Origin: Sepiola atlantica
Taxonomy: Eukaryota > Mollusca > Cephalopoda > Sepiida > Sepiolidae
Direction: 5' to 3'
DNA length: 64,000 nt
NCBI GenBank assembly: GCA_963556195.1
Contig: OY744517.1
Span: 83,605,714 to 83,669,713 of the forward strand
Each line of letters starts with the position of its first letter. Within the stretch, counting starts at the first letter, position 1. The position numbers and the translations under genes are program-made. Positions 11,480 to 21,888 of the stretch are shown here, one piece after another. The notes beneath the pieces are model-generated. The model did no database searches. It was given only the letters and a program-made list of their open reading frames with translations, and was not told the DNA's origin.

Positions 11480-12160
11480 CTTTCCGTTTTTGCTGGGGAT
11501 GGGGCATCCTACCGGATGCCAGACATTCATTGGCTATTTTAGACACTCCAGCCTAGAGATCTTTTTAAGATTCTAACCGTCCCTTTAAGTGCAATTGTTT
11601 GTATTTCTCTTGCACTCGGTTCACCGGGTATACTCGCCAGATAGCTTTTAAAATTCTTTTTCATTAGTCCCGTTGTTCCTATAATTACTGGTATGATGAG
11701 ATTTTCCTAAGATTCCATGTATGTGTTTTGTCAAAACATTATACAGTCTTGTCTTTAAGAAAATATTATTATCTGTTTCATAATTTAAAAAACTGATTTA
11801 TTTGTAATAAAACCAGCAATTATTAAGATTATCCTCAAGATGATGGAGATTTTCCTAAGATTCCAGTTTCTTTTCATGTCATACATAAGACCTTGGTACT
11901 TCGTAATCTTTTCCCTTTCAACTCTCTTTAATCCTGCATCATTAGGGACACTGACTTCAACTAGATGCTACTTTCTCCCTTTTGTCCCATATCACGATGT
12001 CAGGTTTAACAGCTCCGTTTTCTAGATATGTAGCTGTAGGGATTGCATAGTCATAGTGGATGGTGTATAAATTATTTCCAACTGTTCTTTCTGGTATATG
12101 CTCCCAGGACTTGCTGCTACACTGGATAGTCAACTTTTTACATACAGTCCAGTGAAGATA
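11480..12160 (-). pseudogene. LINE ORF2 C-terminal region, broken
   Basis: On the minus strand, reading from high to low coordinate: NGAVKPDIVIWDKREK (about 12030-11975), EVSVPND, KYQGLMYDMKRNWNLRK (to about 11850), then IPVIIGTTGLMKK (about 11690-11650) and ALKGTVRILKR. This is the conserved tail of a LINE polyprotein (compare the plus-strand copy at 52951-53260). A 128-bp insertion with a 20-bp target duplication splits it, and several frameshifts are present. Confidence 0.75.
11718..11845. mobile_element. 128-bp insertion flanked by a 20-bp duplication
   Basis: GAGATTTTCCTAAGATTCCA occurs at 11698-11717 and at 11846-11865. Removing one copy and the DNA between them restores the continuity of the LINE tail. 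The insert is AT-rich and not recognised. A 20-bp duplication is long for a DNA transposon and suits target-primed retrotransposition. Confidence 0.75.
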
Positions 12161-12689
12161 TTAAGTATATCTGAGTGAAAGACACTGTTACTGCTGATGT
12201 GTTTCATATTCAAGTAAGCCAAGATCAGTGAGGCAACACTTCCAACGCAGTACCATACTATCTCTCCAAGTGTGTCGGCAAACTGATGACAAGAAACTCA
12301 AAGATCTTGATGTACAAGAACATCTAGAGAGACAGGAACAACAAGATGAGTAGTGGAAACTTTCTAAGATTTTGATAGCGAGAAAATTACTGACAGTTAA
12401 TCAGTTACTTATTTGAGATGTCCACACAGTAAAGCCCCACGGGTTAGATGGCTGCATTGTTTATCAGCCAAAACACTTTTATTTCTTCAGATACTATTTT
12501 CTACAGTAATTAGAGACTGAAGATGGAGAGAAGAAAGCAAGAGAAAGTGAAGAAAAGTAATATCTTTAGGTTATATCGACTCAGATATTATTTCTCAACA
12601 TCTTCAGATTGAAATACAGTATCAAATACTTGCTGAAGAACACAGCTACACATGATGAGAGGTTATCACGATATGGTTTCCTCATTACT

Positions 12690-12690
<1 letters not shown>
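12161..12690. other. Spacer, probably LINE-derived in part
   Basis: The first part may be the upstream continuation of the minus-strand LINE at 11.5-12.2 kb, but no motif is clear. Nothing else is supported. Confidence 0.3.
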
Positions 12691-12691
<1 letters not shown>

Positions 12692-12752
<61 letters not shown>

Positions 12753-12805
12753 GAACCTAAGAGTAAACTTTCAGTAGATAGAACCTATAGTGAAGTGGTT
12801 AAACT

Positions 12806-12877
<72 letters not shown>
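12692..12877. repeat. Two (TA)n tracts
   Basis: Tracts at about 12692-12746 and 12809-12877 are separated by about 60 bp of unique sequence. No hammerhead-like core was seen nearby. Confidence 0.95.
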
Positions 12878-12880
<3 letters not shown>

Positions 12881-12971
12881 TAATCCAACAAAAGATATAA
12901 GAGGCAACTGATATTAGTGAACATCCGGATAAAACTGAAGCTCAATATACTGGATAGAGCACTAATAGCAT

Positions 12972-13158
12972 TATATAAAGTAAAGTAATAAAATAAGGTG
13001 CGAATCAAATTTTATTAGAATTCAATGTTCAGGCAAAGTACCTTAAAGTCCTTAACTCATGAGTTTTCTTTGAAAACTCATGAGTTAAGGACTTTAAGGT
13101 ACTTTGCCTGAACATTGAATTCTAATAAAATTTGATTAGCATCTTATTTTATTACTTC

Positions 13159-13168
<10 letters not shown>
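12972..13168. repeat. Near-perfect palindrome, about 197 bp
   Basis: The arms (12972-13072 and 13076-13168) meet at a TTT loop in GAGTTTTCTTTGAAAACTC. The only clear differences are a few bases in the outer third. Transcribed RNA would fold into one long hairpin. It abuts a (TA)n tract on the right. Confidence 0.93.

Positions 13169-13239
<71 letters not shown>
13164..13239. repeat. (TA)n microsatellite
   Basis: About 38 TA units between the palindrome and the Tc1 end. Confidence 0.96.
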
Positions 13240-13242
<3 letters not shown>

Positions 13243-13690
13243 TTGGACAAAATAATGGAAACATCTTGTGAATTTTGTATCAATTTTGAAAAACTTTTGT
13301 CAGTGTTTTAACACTGACAAAAGTTTTTCAAAATTACCAAAATGTTGGTTTCATTTTTTTTGTATGTTTATTGTTGTCCTGAATTAATTGGTTAAATTTA
13401 TTTTTTATTTCAGATAGTGCATATTAGTAAGAAAAAATTAAATGACTAATTTATCAGATTTCCAAAGATTGTTGGTGCCCGTATGGCAGGTGCTACTGTA
13501 ACAGAAGTGGCTGAGATGGTGGCCGTATCGAGAGGAACTGTCTCGAAGGTGATCACAGCCGATGAAAAAGAAGGGAAAACATGCTCCTCTCAACAAAATT
13601 CTGGAAGAAAGCCGAAGCTGTCTGGAAGAGATTGTAGAGCCCTTGTAACAGCAGAGCTTAATAATCAGATGGATTATATGTATTATATGT
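13240..13690 (+). mobile_element. Tc1-like transposon, 5' fragment
   Basis: The left end GAGTTGGACAAAATAATGG (from 13240) has the style of Tc1-family terminal repeats. The coding part (about 13443-13660) begins LSDFQR, then after a short deletion GARMAGATVTEVAEMVAVS and RGTVSKV, the paired helix-turn-helix DNA-binding region. Then come NSGRKPKLSGRD and the fragment stops. The DDE catalytic domain and the right terminal repeat are absent. Confidence 0.8.
13282..13335. repeat. Perfect 54-bp palindrome inside the Tc1 end
   Basis: The arms meet at CAGTGTTTTAACACTG and read outward through ACAAAAGTTTTTCAAAATT without mismatch. It may be part of a subterminal repeat of the transposon. Confidence 0.9.
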
Positions 13691-13714
13691 ATATTATACA
13701 TCATTTTATTTATA

Positions 13715-13901
13715 AACTATACATAACAATGTCTGTTGGGTGTACTGGGGTTTCATCAGACTGGGGAGAAACCGGCTTATAGTGGTAGACTGACTCTTCA
13801 ACACCATTCAGTAGGCCACTATAAGCTGGTTTCTATACCAGACCCAAATGGCCAGTTCGATGAAACCCCGGTGCACCCAACATACACTATAATGTATAGT
13901 T
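13715..13901. mobile_element. Small inverted-repeat element (MITE-like), copy 2
   Basis: The arms start AACTATACAT and read inward through CTGTTGGGTG, then GGGGTTTCATC, to GAAACCGGCTTATAGTGG; the right arm is complementary. The ends and flank match copy 1 at 7570-7769, but the centre is unrelated. Confidence 0.8.
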
Positions 13902-13928
13902 TTTAAATAAAATACTTTATATACAGTG

Positions 13929-14602
13929 TTACTTTCGGTAACTGGTATATATTAAATTTCTTTGGACTATTGCCTTCATCTAAATAATTTATCTTCATAT
14001 TAATGTGAAATGGAGGGGTGGGGACAAAAAATTAGGAATTTACCGGGAACATTTGTTCTACTAAACGTTGTTCGGGATCAAAAATTGTAAGAGTTCAGTA
14101 TTACTTTTAGTAATGGGTATATAGTAAATCTCTTTGGACTACTGACTTCATCAGCATTATGTATCTTCTTAATATCGTTAAATGGAGTGGGGTGACAAGA
14201 AATTAAGAATTGATGCGAACCATTTGTTCTAATCGGCACTAGCCAGGATAAAAAAATTGTAAGATTACAGTATTACTTTTAATAACTGGTATATATTAAC
14301 TCCCTTCGGACTGTTGACTTCATTAACATTACATACCTTCTTAATATGTTGAAATTGAGGGGAGGCAAGAAATTAAAGATTGAGCATTAAAATAAGAGAA
14401 AGGAATGGGTTGAGCAAAAGAGAAAGAAAGGGTTGGAAAGAGGGATGGAAAAATGTGGAGAGAGAAAGACAGAAAGATAAAGAGACGACTAGAGAGAGAG
14501 AGGGAGAGAGAGAAGTTTTGTTATAAAGATTTACACACACTACTTAATTTCTTTTATTTTTGTTTTTTTTATCACCCCAGGCAACGCCGGGTAACCCTGC
14601 TA
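13929..14602 (+). mobile_element. Helitron 3' part with 171-bp tandem units
   Basis: Units begin near 13929, 14101 and 14272, each starting TTACTTT, then CTGGTATATATTAA, then an ACAAGAAATTA segment. The third unit runs into a purine-rich stretch and then the hairpin CCAGGCAACGCCGGG, ending CTAG at 14599-14602 before T. A 3' hairpin plus CTRR is the hallmark of Helitrons. The last 200 bp is repeated at 20.1-20.36 kb. The 5' end was not found. Confidence 0.65.
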
Positions 14603-15029
14603 GTCTCCTATATAGAGGAGAGTTATCTGGGTGTGTATGCACGTTTGTATGTCCGCAAAAGGCTTCCGACACACTCGACAAGCACCCATAAAGTTGATAT
14701 TTTCTTAAACAGCGTGGTCTCGGTAGAATGATATCTCAGAATTAGAAAAAAAAATTTATTCTTTAAGTGTTAACTGGGCCGGGTTTCGTAAGGGGGTGGT
14801 AAATTTTCCATTAAAGTCAACGTTATCATGTAGTAATTTGGAAATAAATCACTGTCCTTATGTAGTAATTTTCCTGACTCATTTTTGCGCACATGACCAG
14901 ATGCTGTACAATCAAAGTAATTTGTACAAAACTGCAAGTCATTCCCTAAAATTCAACCAAAAATGATATCAGAGGGAGGATGTGGGGGTGCTATGGGAAG
15001 TAATTCAAGGCGTGATATTAATAAACTAA

Positions 15030-15280
15030 CCTCCTCTTCATTCTTTCTTCTTTCCCTCCTACCACCACCTTTTCTTCCTTTCTGTCGTCTTTCTCTCCAC
15101 TACCAGCTTTTCTTCCTTCCTTTCTTCTTTCCTTCCCACTACCACCTTTTTTATCTTTCCTTTCTTCTTTCCCTATCACTACCACCTTTTCTTCCTTCCA
15201 TTCTTCTTTCCCTCCCAGTGCCACCTTTTCTTCCTTCCTTATTTCTTTCCCTCCTACTAGCACTTTTTCTTTTCCCTCCA
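15030..15280. repeat. Pyrimidine-strand minisatellite, about 40-bp unit
   Basis: About six units of TTTCCCTCCCACTACCACC, then TTTTCTTCCTTCC and TTTCTTC. The plus strand is nearly all pyrimidine, so triplex formation is possible. Frames on both strands are low-complexity artefacts. Confidence 0.9.
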
Positions 15281-15290
15281 ACTATCATTT

Positions 15291-15650
15291 AGGATGACCA
15301 GGTGCTCTACAATCGACGTTAAGCAACGCGTATCCTAGCAAGTACTAAATGGGTGACTATTTGGGAAGACCAGGTGTTGTATAATCAAAGATAAGCAACA
15401 CATATCCTGGCCACTACTAAATGGGTGACTATTTGGGAAAACGAGATGCAGTACAATCAAAGTTAAGCAATGCATGTCATGGCAAATACTTAATGGGTGA
15501 CGATTTGAGAAGATCAGGTTCTGTACAATCAAAGTTAAGTGACAAATATCCTGGCCAGTACTAAATGGTTGACGATTTGGGAAGACCAGGGGCAGTACAA
15601 TCAAAGGTAAGCAACGAATATCCTGGCCAGTACTAAATGGTTGACGATTT
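15291..15650 (+). repeat. 5S rRNA-derived tandem array A, 5 x 72 bp
   Basis: Five units of exactly 72 bp. Each contains AAGTTAAGCAACG-like sequence (5S box A region), GGCCAGTACTAAATGGGTGAC (here in two pieces; 5S box C region, normally AGTACTTGGATGGG) and a GACCAGGTGCTGTA-like 3' end of 5S. Only the 3' half of 5S is represented. Units differ at several positions. Confidence 0.85.
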
Positions 15651-16080
15651 TTCTTTTATATCAGCATGAAAATAAAAATTAATTCATCCTTAAAAACTGG
15701 TTATATAATAAAATGAATATACAAAAAGTGAAACGTTTATTTGTCAAATGAAACTATTATCTATGACCGAGTAGTTTGAAATGCTTAGTTTGTTTGTTCT
15801 CTTTTATTATTGCAGAGAGAAAAATATTACAATTTTTTTTGTAATTTAGAAGATTATAGGGAGACGTGTTTTATTTTTGTTACTCTTTCATGGCAAATGC
15901 AATACTAATCAACATTATCATCATCGTCATTATCACTATCATAATCATCATAACAACTACCACGACCACTACTACTACCAACAAGAGGAACACCAAAAAA
16001 TTTAATTTAAAAATAATAAAGTATCTATTTAATTATTAACAAAACACCTTTGTTACTCATTGCGTTTCCATGCGGGGTTT

Positions 16081-16298
16081 ATGACCAGGGGCTGTAACAA
16101 ACGAAATTAAGCAACGCATATCCTGGCCAGTACTAAATAGATAATGATTTAAGAATATCAGGTTCTATAAAATCACGGTTAAGCAACGCGTATCATGGCA
16201 AGTACTAGATGGATGACTATTTGGGAAGACCAGACGCTGTACAATCGAAGATAAGCAACGCATATCCTGGCCACTATTAAATGGGTGACTATTTGGGG
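16081..16298 (+). repeat. 5S rRNA-derived tandem array B, 3 units
   Basis: Three units of about 72 bp, of the same type as array A: each has GACCAGG.GCTGT or a variant, AAGCAACGC and the AGTACTA.ATGG block. Separated from array A by about 430 bp containing a short CAT-rich stretch. Confidence 0.82.
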
Positions 16299-16640
16299 AA
16301 AAAAGATTAATTTCTGGTGGTCAAATAGCCATGTTTTCGTTTAATGTGACCCAAATTATTAATGTTATCTTGTGCACATGGCGTCATATTGATAGGTACA
16401 TGACGTCATAGTGATAGGTTAGCATGTTATTTTTATGCCATCGTCACATTATTATTGTTTTTACGTTTCTTTTCGGACTATTGTCTTCATCAAAGGGAGG
16501 GTAATAAGAAAGAGTGATTTAAGTAAAGCTCTGGAGGCCTCCTTGATTTTATATTTATAGAAACAAGTATTTGCCGTTTTCTGGGAATAAGACAATACAA
16601 TGTTAAGAAACGTTCTATTGTCATTATTATCCTTTGAAGG
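16299..16640. other. Spacer between 5S-derived arrays
   Basis: No feature beyond two nearby direct repeats of a CATGACGTCA / TGATAGGT segment at about 16380-16425. Confidence 0.4.
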
Positions 16641-16950
16641 GAGAAGTTAAGCAACGCATTTCCTAGCCAGTACTAAATAGGTGACGTTTTAGGATGATTA
16701 GGTGCTGTATAATCGAAGTTAAGCAACACATATACTGGCCAGTACTAAATGGGTGACGATTTAGGATGACAAGGTGCTGTACAATCGAAGTTAAGCAACA
16801 CATATTCTGACCAGTACTTAATAGGTGACTATTTCAGAAAACGAACTGCAGTACAGTCAAAGTTTAGCAACACATATTCTGGCCAGTACTAAATGGGTGA
16901 CGATTTGGGAAGACTAGGTGATGTACAATCAAAGTTAAGCAACGCATATC
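16641..16950 (+). repeat. 5S rRNA-derived tandem array C, about 4.3 units
   Basis: GAAGTTAAGCAAC-type starts occur near 16643, 16717, 16788, 16858 and 16931, a 71-74-bp spacing. The last unit stops after GCATATC. Same family as arrays A and B. Confidence 0.85.
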
Positions 16951-17069
16951 TTTACCATTAACCGCATCTCTTCTGAACATGTGCCTGTAGTGGAGCAAGG
17001 GTTGCTTAATCTCAGCCGCACTTCTTCGAAACATGATTCTGTAGTGAAGGTTTTGGAAAGTGTCATGTT

Positions 17070-18265
17070 TTTTTCATTCAATTTTTTTTCATTCAATTTT
17101 ATTTTCATTAATTTTTTTCATTCTTTTTTTCATTCATATTTCATTCGTTCATTTTGTTCATTTAATTTTCATTCAATTTTTTCAATCTTCTTTTTTTCAT
17201 TCATTTTTTAATTCCTTTTTAATTCTTTTTTTCATTCATTTTGTCAATTTTATTTGATTCGTTTTTTCATTCATTTCTTTTCCTTCATTTTTTTCATTTA
17301 ATTTTCAGTAATTTATTTTCATTCATTTTTTCATTCTCTTCATTTTATTCTTATTTTCATTCATTTTTTTCATTTATTCTCCTTTTTTCATTCTTTTTTC
17401 ATTAACTTTTTTATTCATTTTTTCCATTCACCTTTTTCATTCACTTTTTTCATTCACGTATTTTAATTTCTTTTTTAGTTACATTTTTCATTTATTATTT
17501 TTCATTCAATTTTAATTTATTTTTTTATTCATAATTTTTCATTCATTTTTTTAATTCATTATTTTGCATTCATTTTGAATCATTTTAAATTAATTGTTCA
17601 TTGTTTTAATTTAAATTTTCATTCCTTTCTTTTTCATTTATTTTTAATTCCTTCCTTTTTGCATTCTATTTTCATTCAGTCTTTTCATACATTTTTTTCA
17701 TTTACTTTCTTCATTCATTTCTTTTCCTTCAATTTTTTCATTCATATTTTCATTCATCTTTTCATTTTTTTTCATTAATTATCTTTCATTCTTTTTTACA
17801 TACATTTTTTTATTCCTTATTTTTCAGTCTTTTCTTTCTCATTCATTTTTTTCATTCAATTTTTCATTTTTTTTTACATTCATTTTTTCAATCATTTTTA
17901 TATTTACCTTTTTCATTCATTTTTTTCATTCACGTATTTTCATTTGTGTTTTCATGTACATCTCTTGATTCATTATTTTTCATTCACTTTTGCTTCATCA
18001 TATTTCATTCATTTTTTAATTCCTTATTTCATTTTTTTGCATCAACTTTTTTATTCAGTATTTTTCATTCACTTTTTTATTCTTATTTTCATTCATTTAT
18101 TCATTAATATTTTTTCATTAATGGTTTTTCATTCCTTTTGTTTTCATTCAGTTTGTTTTCATTCATTTTTCATTCTTTTTTTTTTCATTCAAATTTTCAT
18201 TCATTTTTTCCATTATATTTTACATTCATGATACATTTTTTTTCATTCAATTTTTTCATTCATAT
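17070..18265. repeat. (TTCATT)n-type low-complexity block
   Basis: About 1.2 kb made almost wholly of TTTTTTCATTCA-like words on the plus strand with no fixed period. All Phe/His/Ser-rich frames here are artefacts. Confidence 0.93.
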
Positions 18266-18945
18266 GAATATCATGGACAGAGCGGGTAGTAACCCTAAAG
18301 TGCTCATAAAAGTGCTCAATACCTTAGATAGAGAGGGTGTATTTAAACAAAGTGCTGCTCGGCACAAATAATAACTTTTGTCTTTTTTTAGAATGTTGTA
18401 TACACCCGGGAGCCATAATCCAAAGTGCTTAATATCCTCTATCTTCATATTATTGTTAAAGGGGGGGGAGAAAGAAATTAGTCATTTACCAGGACATTAG
18501 GTTTTACTCGGCATTGTCCAGGGTCATGAAAGTGCTCAATATCTTAGATAGACTAGGTGTATTTAAATGCATTGTTGCCCAGAATAATGCACTTCTCTGT
18601 TTTTTACAATGTTGTCTCTTCCGTGAGCCATAATTCAAAGTGCTCAATATCCTGGATAGAGCAGGTGTGTTTAAACACAATGATTCCCAGGATAAAGAAC
18701 TACTCTGTCTTTTTCAAAATGTTGTATACCCCTGGAGCCATAAATCAGAGTGCTCAATATCCTGGATTAAGCAGGTAGTAACCCCAAAATGCTCAGAGCA
18801 GTGCTCAATATCCTAGATAGAGCAAGTGTGTGTAAGTGTAGTGTTGCCCGGGATAAAAAAACTTCTCTGTCTTTTTTCATTATGTTGTATACTCCGGGAG
18901 CCACAATCCAAAATGCAAGACATGTTTTATCTTAATATTATTGTA
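18266..18945. repeat. Degenerate tandem repeat, about 120-240-bp spacing
   Basis: Recurring words AAAGTGCTCAATATCCT, TAGATAGAG.AGGTGT and AATGTTGTATAC.CC.GGAGCCA appear near 18286, 18527, 18640 and 18790. The units are diverged and of unequal length. Confidence 0.75.
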
Positions 18946-20100
18946 GAATGGGGGGGGGGGGTAGAGACAAGAAATTAGTAATCTACCGGGATCATTCGTT
19001 CTACTCGGCATTGCCCGGGATCCAAAATTGTAATATTACAGTATATAGTAAATCTCTTCGGACTATTAAATTCATCAACATCACGTATCTTCTTAATATG
19101 TTGAAATGGATGGGGGCGGGGGGGGGGGGGAAATTAGGAATTGGCAGTAATCATTTGTTTTTCTCGGCGTTGTCCGGGATCAATAATTGTAAGATTTCAG
19201 TATTTGTTTTGGTAACTGTTATATGTTAACTCTTTTCAGACTATTCACTTCATCAACATTAATTATCTTAATATGTTAAAATGAGGGGAGGGCAAGACTA
19301 TTTGTTCTAATCTGTGTTGTTTGCGATACATAATTGTAGGATTACAGCATTGCTTTTGGTAACTGGTATATATTAAATCTCTTCCGACTATTGTCTTTTT
19401 CAATATAATTTATCTTCATATTATTCTGAAATGGAAAGGTAGACAAGAAATTAGGAATTGACAGGGACTATTTCTTCTACTCAGCGTTGTCCGGGATCAA
19501 TAATCATTATCAACATTATTTCTCTTCATACTTTGATTTTAACGGTACTTTTGGCAGTTCTGTGAAGGTCTCCTTACTAACATTACAATATTATATTTAT
19601 TAAATAAGGTGGGTTACGGAAACTTTTTTTCTACTTGGAGTTGTCTGGGAGCAAATAAATTGTCATTATCCACATCACTTCTTCTTCATACTTTGATTTT
19701 AACCGTACATTTGGCAGTGCTGTGAAGGCCTCCTTACTAACATTGCAATATTATATTTGGTAAGTGAAGTGGAGAGGGGGTAACAGACACATTTGTTCTA
19801 CTCGGTGTTGCTCGGGAGCAATAAATTGTCAATATTAACGTTACTCTATTATATTTGGTAAGTGAGGGGGGAGCAACATAATATTTTGTTCTACTTGCAG
19901 TTGTCCGGGAGCAATAAATGTAAATTACAGTATTACATTTAAATCTCTTTCGACTATTTTCATTATCAAAATCATTTCTCTTGATATTATTGTGAAAGCG
20001 GGTGGGGGAACGAAATAACCTAATATCAAGAATTTTATTGTGTTTTGTTCTACTGGGCGTTGTCCAGGAGAAATAAATGTAGGTTTACAGTATTACATTT
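18946..20100 (+). repeat. Degenerate array related to the 171-bp units
   Basis: The words CTGGTATATATTAAATC, CGGACTATT, TTCATCAACATTA, ACAAGAAATTAG and CTCGGCGTTGTCCGGG recur near 18970, 19140, 19290, 19440, 19630, 19780, 19880 and 20045. This is the family seen at 13929-14400. Each unit carries a reverse-complement version of the Helitron end hairpin. Confidence 0.75.
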
Positions 20101-20358
20101 AAGACAGATAGCTCCGTTAAATGAATTACCGTATTATTTTTTTTTCAAAACATTAAAACATGAGAGCGGAATGGGCTGGACGGAAGAGAAAGAGAGGGTT
20201 GGGGAAAGGGAAAATGGGAGAGAGAGAAAGAGAGGCAAGTAAAGCGACGGCTAAAATGAGAAAGAAAGAGAGAAGTTTGAATATAAAGAGCTACACACAC
20301 TATTTAACTTCTTCTGTTTTGTTTTTATGGCCCAGGCAACGCCGAGTAGCCCTGCTAG

Positions 20359-20784
20359 TCTATCATATAAAGCGCAGTTGTCTGTGTGTGAAATTTGTGT
20401 ATGTTTGTATGTTTGTATGTCTGCAAAAGGTTCCTGACACACTCGATAAATTCCTGTGAAGTTGGCATTTTCTCAATCGCCCAGCTTCCAGTCACATAAT
20501 ATCGAAAAATTGAAAAAAAACATCGATTTCTTCATGCCAAACGTACCCTAAACATGTGACGAGTTGCCCTAAATTTGTTTGCCGTTCGATCGATCGTACG
20601 CTCTGTGCATGCGCGCATACAAGGCACCGGGGTGGGAGAAGAGACAGCTTTTGCTCCGAGGAAGCGGAGTCAGGTGGGCGGCCGGGGAAGAGACAGCTTT
20701 CGCCCCGGGTAACGGAGAGAGGAGGCGGTAAAGGGGGCGACCGGGAAAGAAAGAGCCCCGGGCAACGACGGGTACCCCTGCTAG
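20359..20784 (+). mobile_element. Short non-autonomous Helitron, 426 bp
   Basis: It begins TCTATCATATAAAGCG directly after the preceding CTAG. It ends in a GC-rich region with the hairpin CCCCGGGCAACGACGGG, then CTAG (20781-20784) followed by T. Its 5' 120 bp matches the start of the putative element at 14603, while the 3' half is different and contains internal GGGGAAGAGACAGCTTT direct repeats. No coding capacity. Confidence 0.7.
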
Positions 20785-21039
20785 TATTATACTAAATGAG
20801 AGTAGAAAGTGGACCGTGGGGTTACTTTTGGCAGCCTCGTAACTCTTGCTTTTCTTTATTTTGTCCTTTAGTCCTCACATTCCATGAGCAATGTTTCTGA
20901 CAAAGGGAGAAGAATTGCTGGGGCAAATCTATCTATCTATCTAACACTTATCGTTTTCTAGTTTTTGACCTTGAAGTGGTATTTTTTAGTTCCTTATATC
21001 AAGTGGCCTCATGCCTTGTCTGAAGCGATTTCCATAAAA

Positions 21040-21325
21040 AAATGTGAGTTGATCAATGTTTGTTTCCCTCAGACTTTTTCCTAGATAGTTTAATAATACA
21101 ACATTTAGCTTAGTTCTGGAATTGAGTTATATTTTTAAAAAAGTTGTTTTAATTGTTCTAATTATCCGTAATTTATAATTAACTGAACAAGTCATTCGTA
21201 TCTCTCTGAACAATCTATGTATTTCTCTCGTCCTCTCACTCTATGTTGTATCAACCACTCTCTAATATTTCTTAATGTTTCTGTGAGCATTCAGATAAAA
21301 AATGACTCTTATTTTAAGCATTGTC
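21040..21325 (+). repeat. Dispersed repeat, copy without SINE
   Basis: Homologous to 51595-51844 plus 52147-52200: shared GTTTGTTTC, GGAATTGAGTTAT-like, TTTTAATTGTTCTAATTA and AACCACTCTCTAATATTT. Here CACTCTCTAATATTT (21256-21270) is uninterrupted, so this is the empty-site counterpart of the SINE insertion at 51.85 kb. Confidence 0.8.
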
Positions 21326-21446
21326 GTCTAATCTATATATGTGTGTATGTACACACCAGAAACATGTATGTAAATTTGATGGCAAACTAATAAGTCTCTT
21401 TACTTCTATTCATACAAGAATAATAAAGAATAATAATACTTCTATA

Positions 21447-21448
<2 letters not shown>

Positions 21449-21490
<42 letters not shown>

Positions 21491-21505
21491 ATAATAATAA
21501 TAATA
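21449..21505. repeat. (CTA)n(AAT)n microsatellite
   Basis: About 13 CTA units pass directly into five AAT units. Confidence 0.96.
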
Positions 21506-21888
21506 GAAGTAAAGCGACTTATTTATTGGTTCAGCTGTAATAAAAAGAATCGAGTAAAGTTAAAGGTGAATTACGTATGTATAAGTAAATGAAAAGAAGC
21601 AGGTCTAAAGATCGAAGTATTGGTAAATATAAAATCAATAAACTTTCTGGATATTACCCTCAATTTAGATAAAAAAATATAAAACGAAATATACATGAAA
21701 TAAAACGCTGGTCCAAAATACATACACCCAAGATCCAACCACCCTCAACCATTATCAAACATATTGCTGGTTATATTGAATACAGACGTAGTAAAACCTC
21801 AACTAATGAAAAACGTATTTGATAAAGTAACAGATATAAAACACAGTTCTAAAAAAAGTCAAATTGAATATAATAGAACACCAAAATA
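21506..21888. other. A-rich flank, possibly Penelope-derived
   Basis: The plus strand may be the upstream continuation of the element at 21889 (a basic, Lys/Thr-rich frame around 21690-21810), but no motif settles it. Confidence 0.3.

Larger units (their letters stand above)
14603..20358 (+). mobile_element. Putative 5.8-kb Helitron carrying 5S-derived arrays
   Basis: It starts TCTCCTATATAGAGG immediately after the CTAG of the preceding element and ends at CTAG (20355-20358) after the hairpin CCAGGCAACGCCG. Its 5' end is homologous to that of the next element (shared GTTTGTATGT, GCAAAAGG and ACACACTCGA). Inside are a pyrimidine minisatellite, three 5S-derived arrays, (TTCATT)n DNA and two tandem families. 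No Rep/helicase gene is visible, so it would be non-autonomous. An alternative is a tandem duplication of 3' ends around unrelated DNA. Confidence 0.5.

Noticed and set aside
15291..16950. Functional 5S rRNA genes
   Set aside because: Only the 3' half of 5S is present and the units are tandem and diverged.
16981..18371. Phe/His-rich frames that look like membrane proteins
   Set aside because: They come from the (TTCATT)n low-complexity block.
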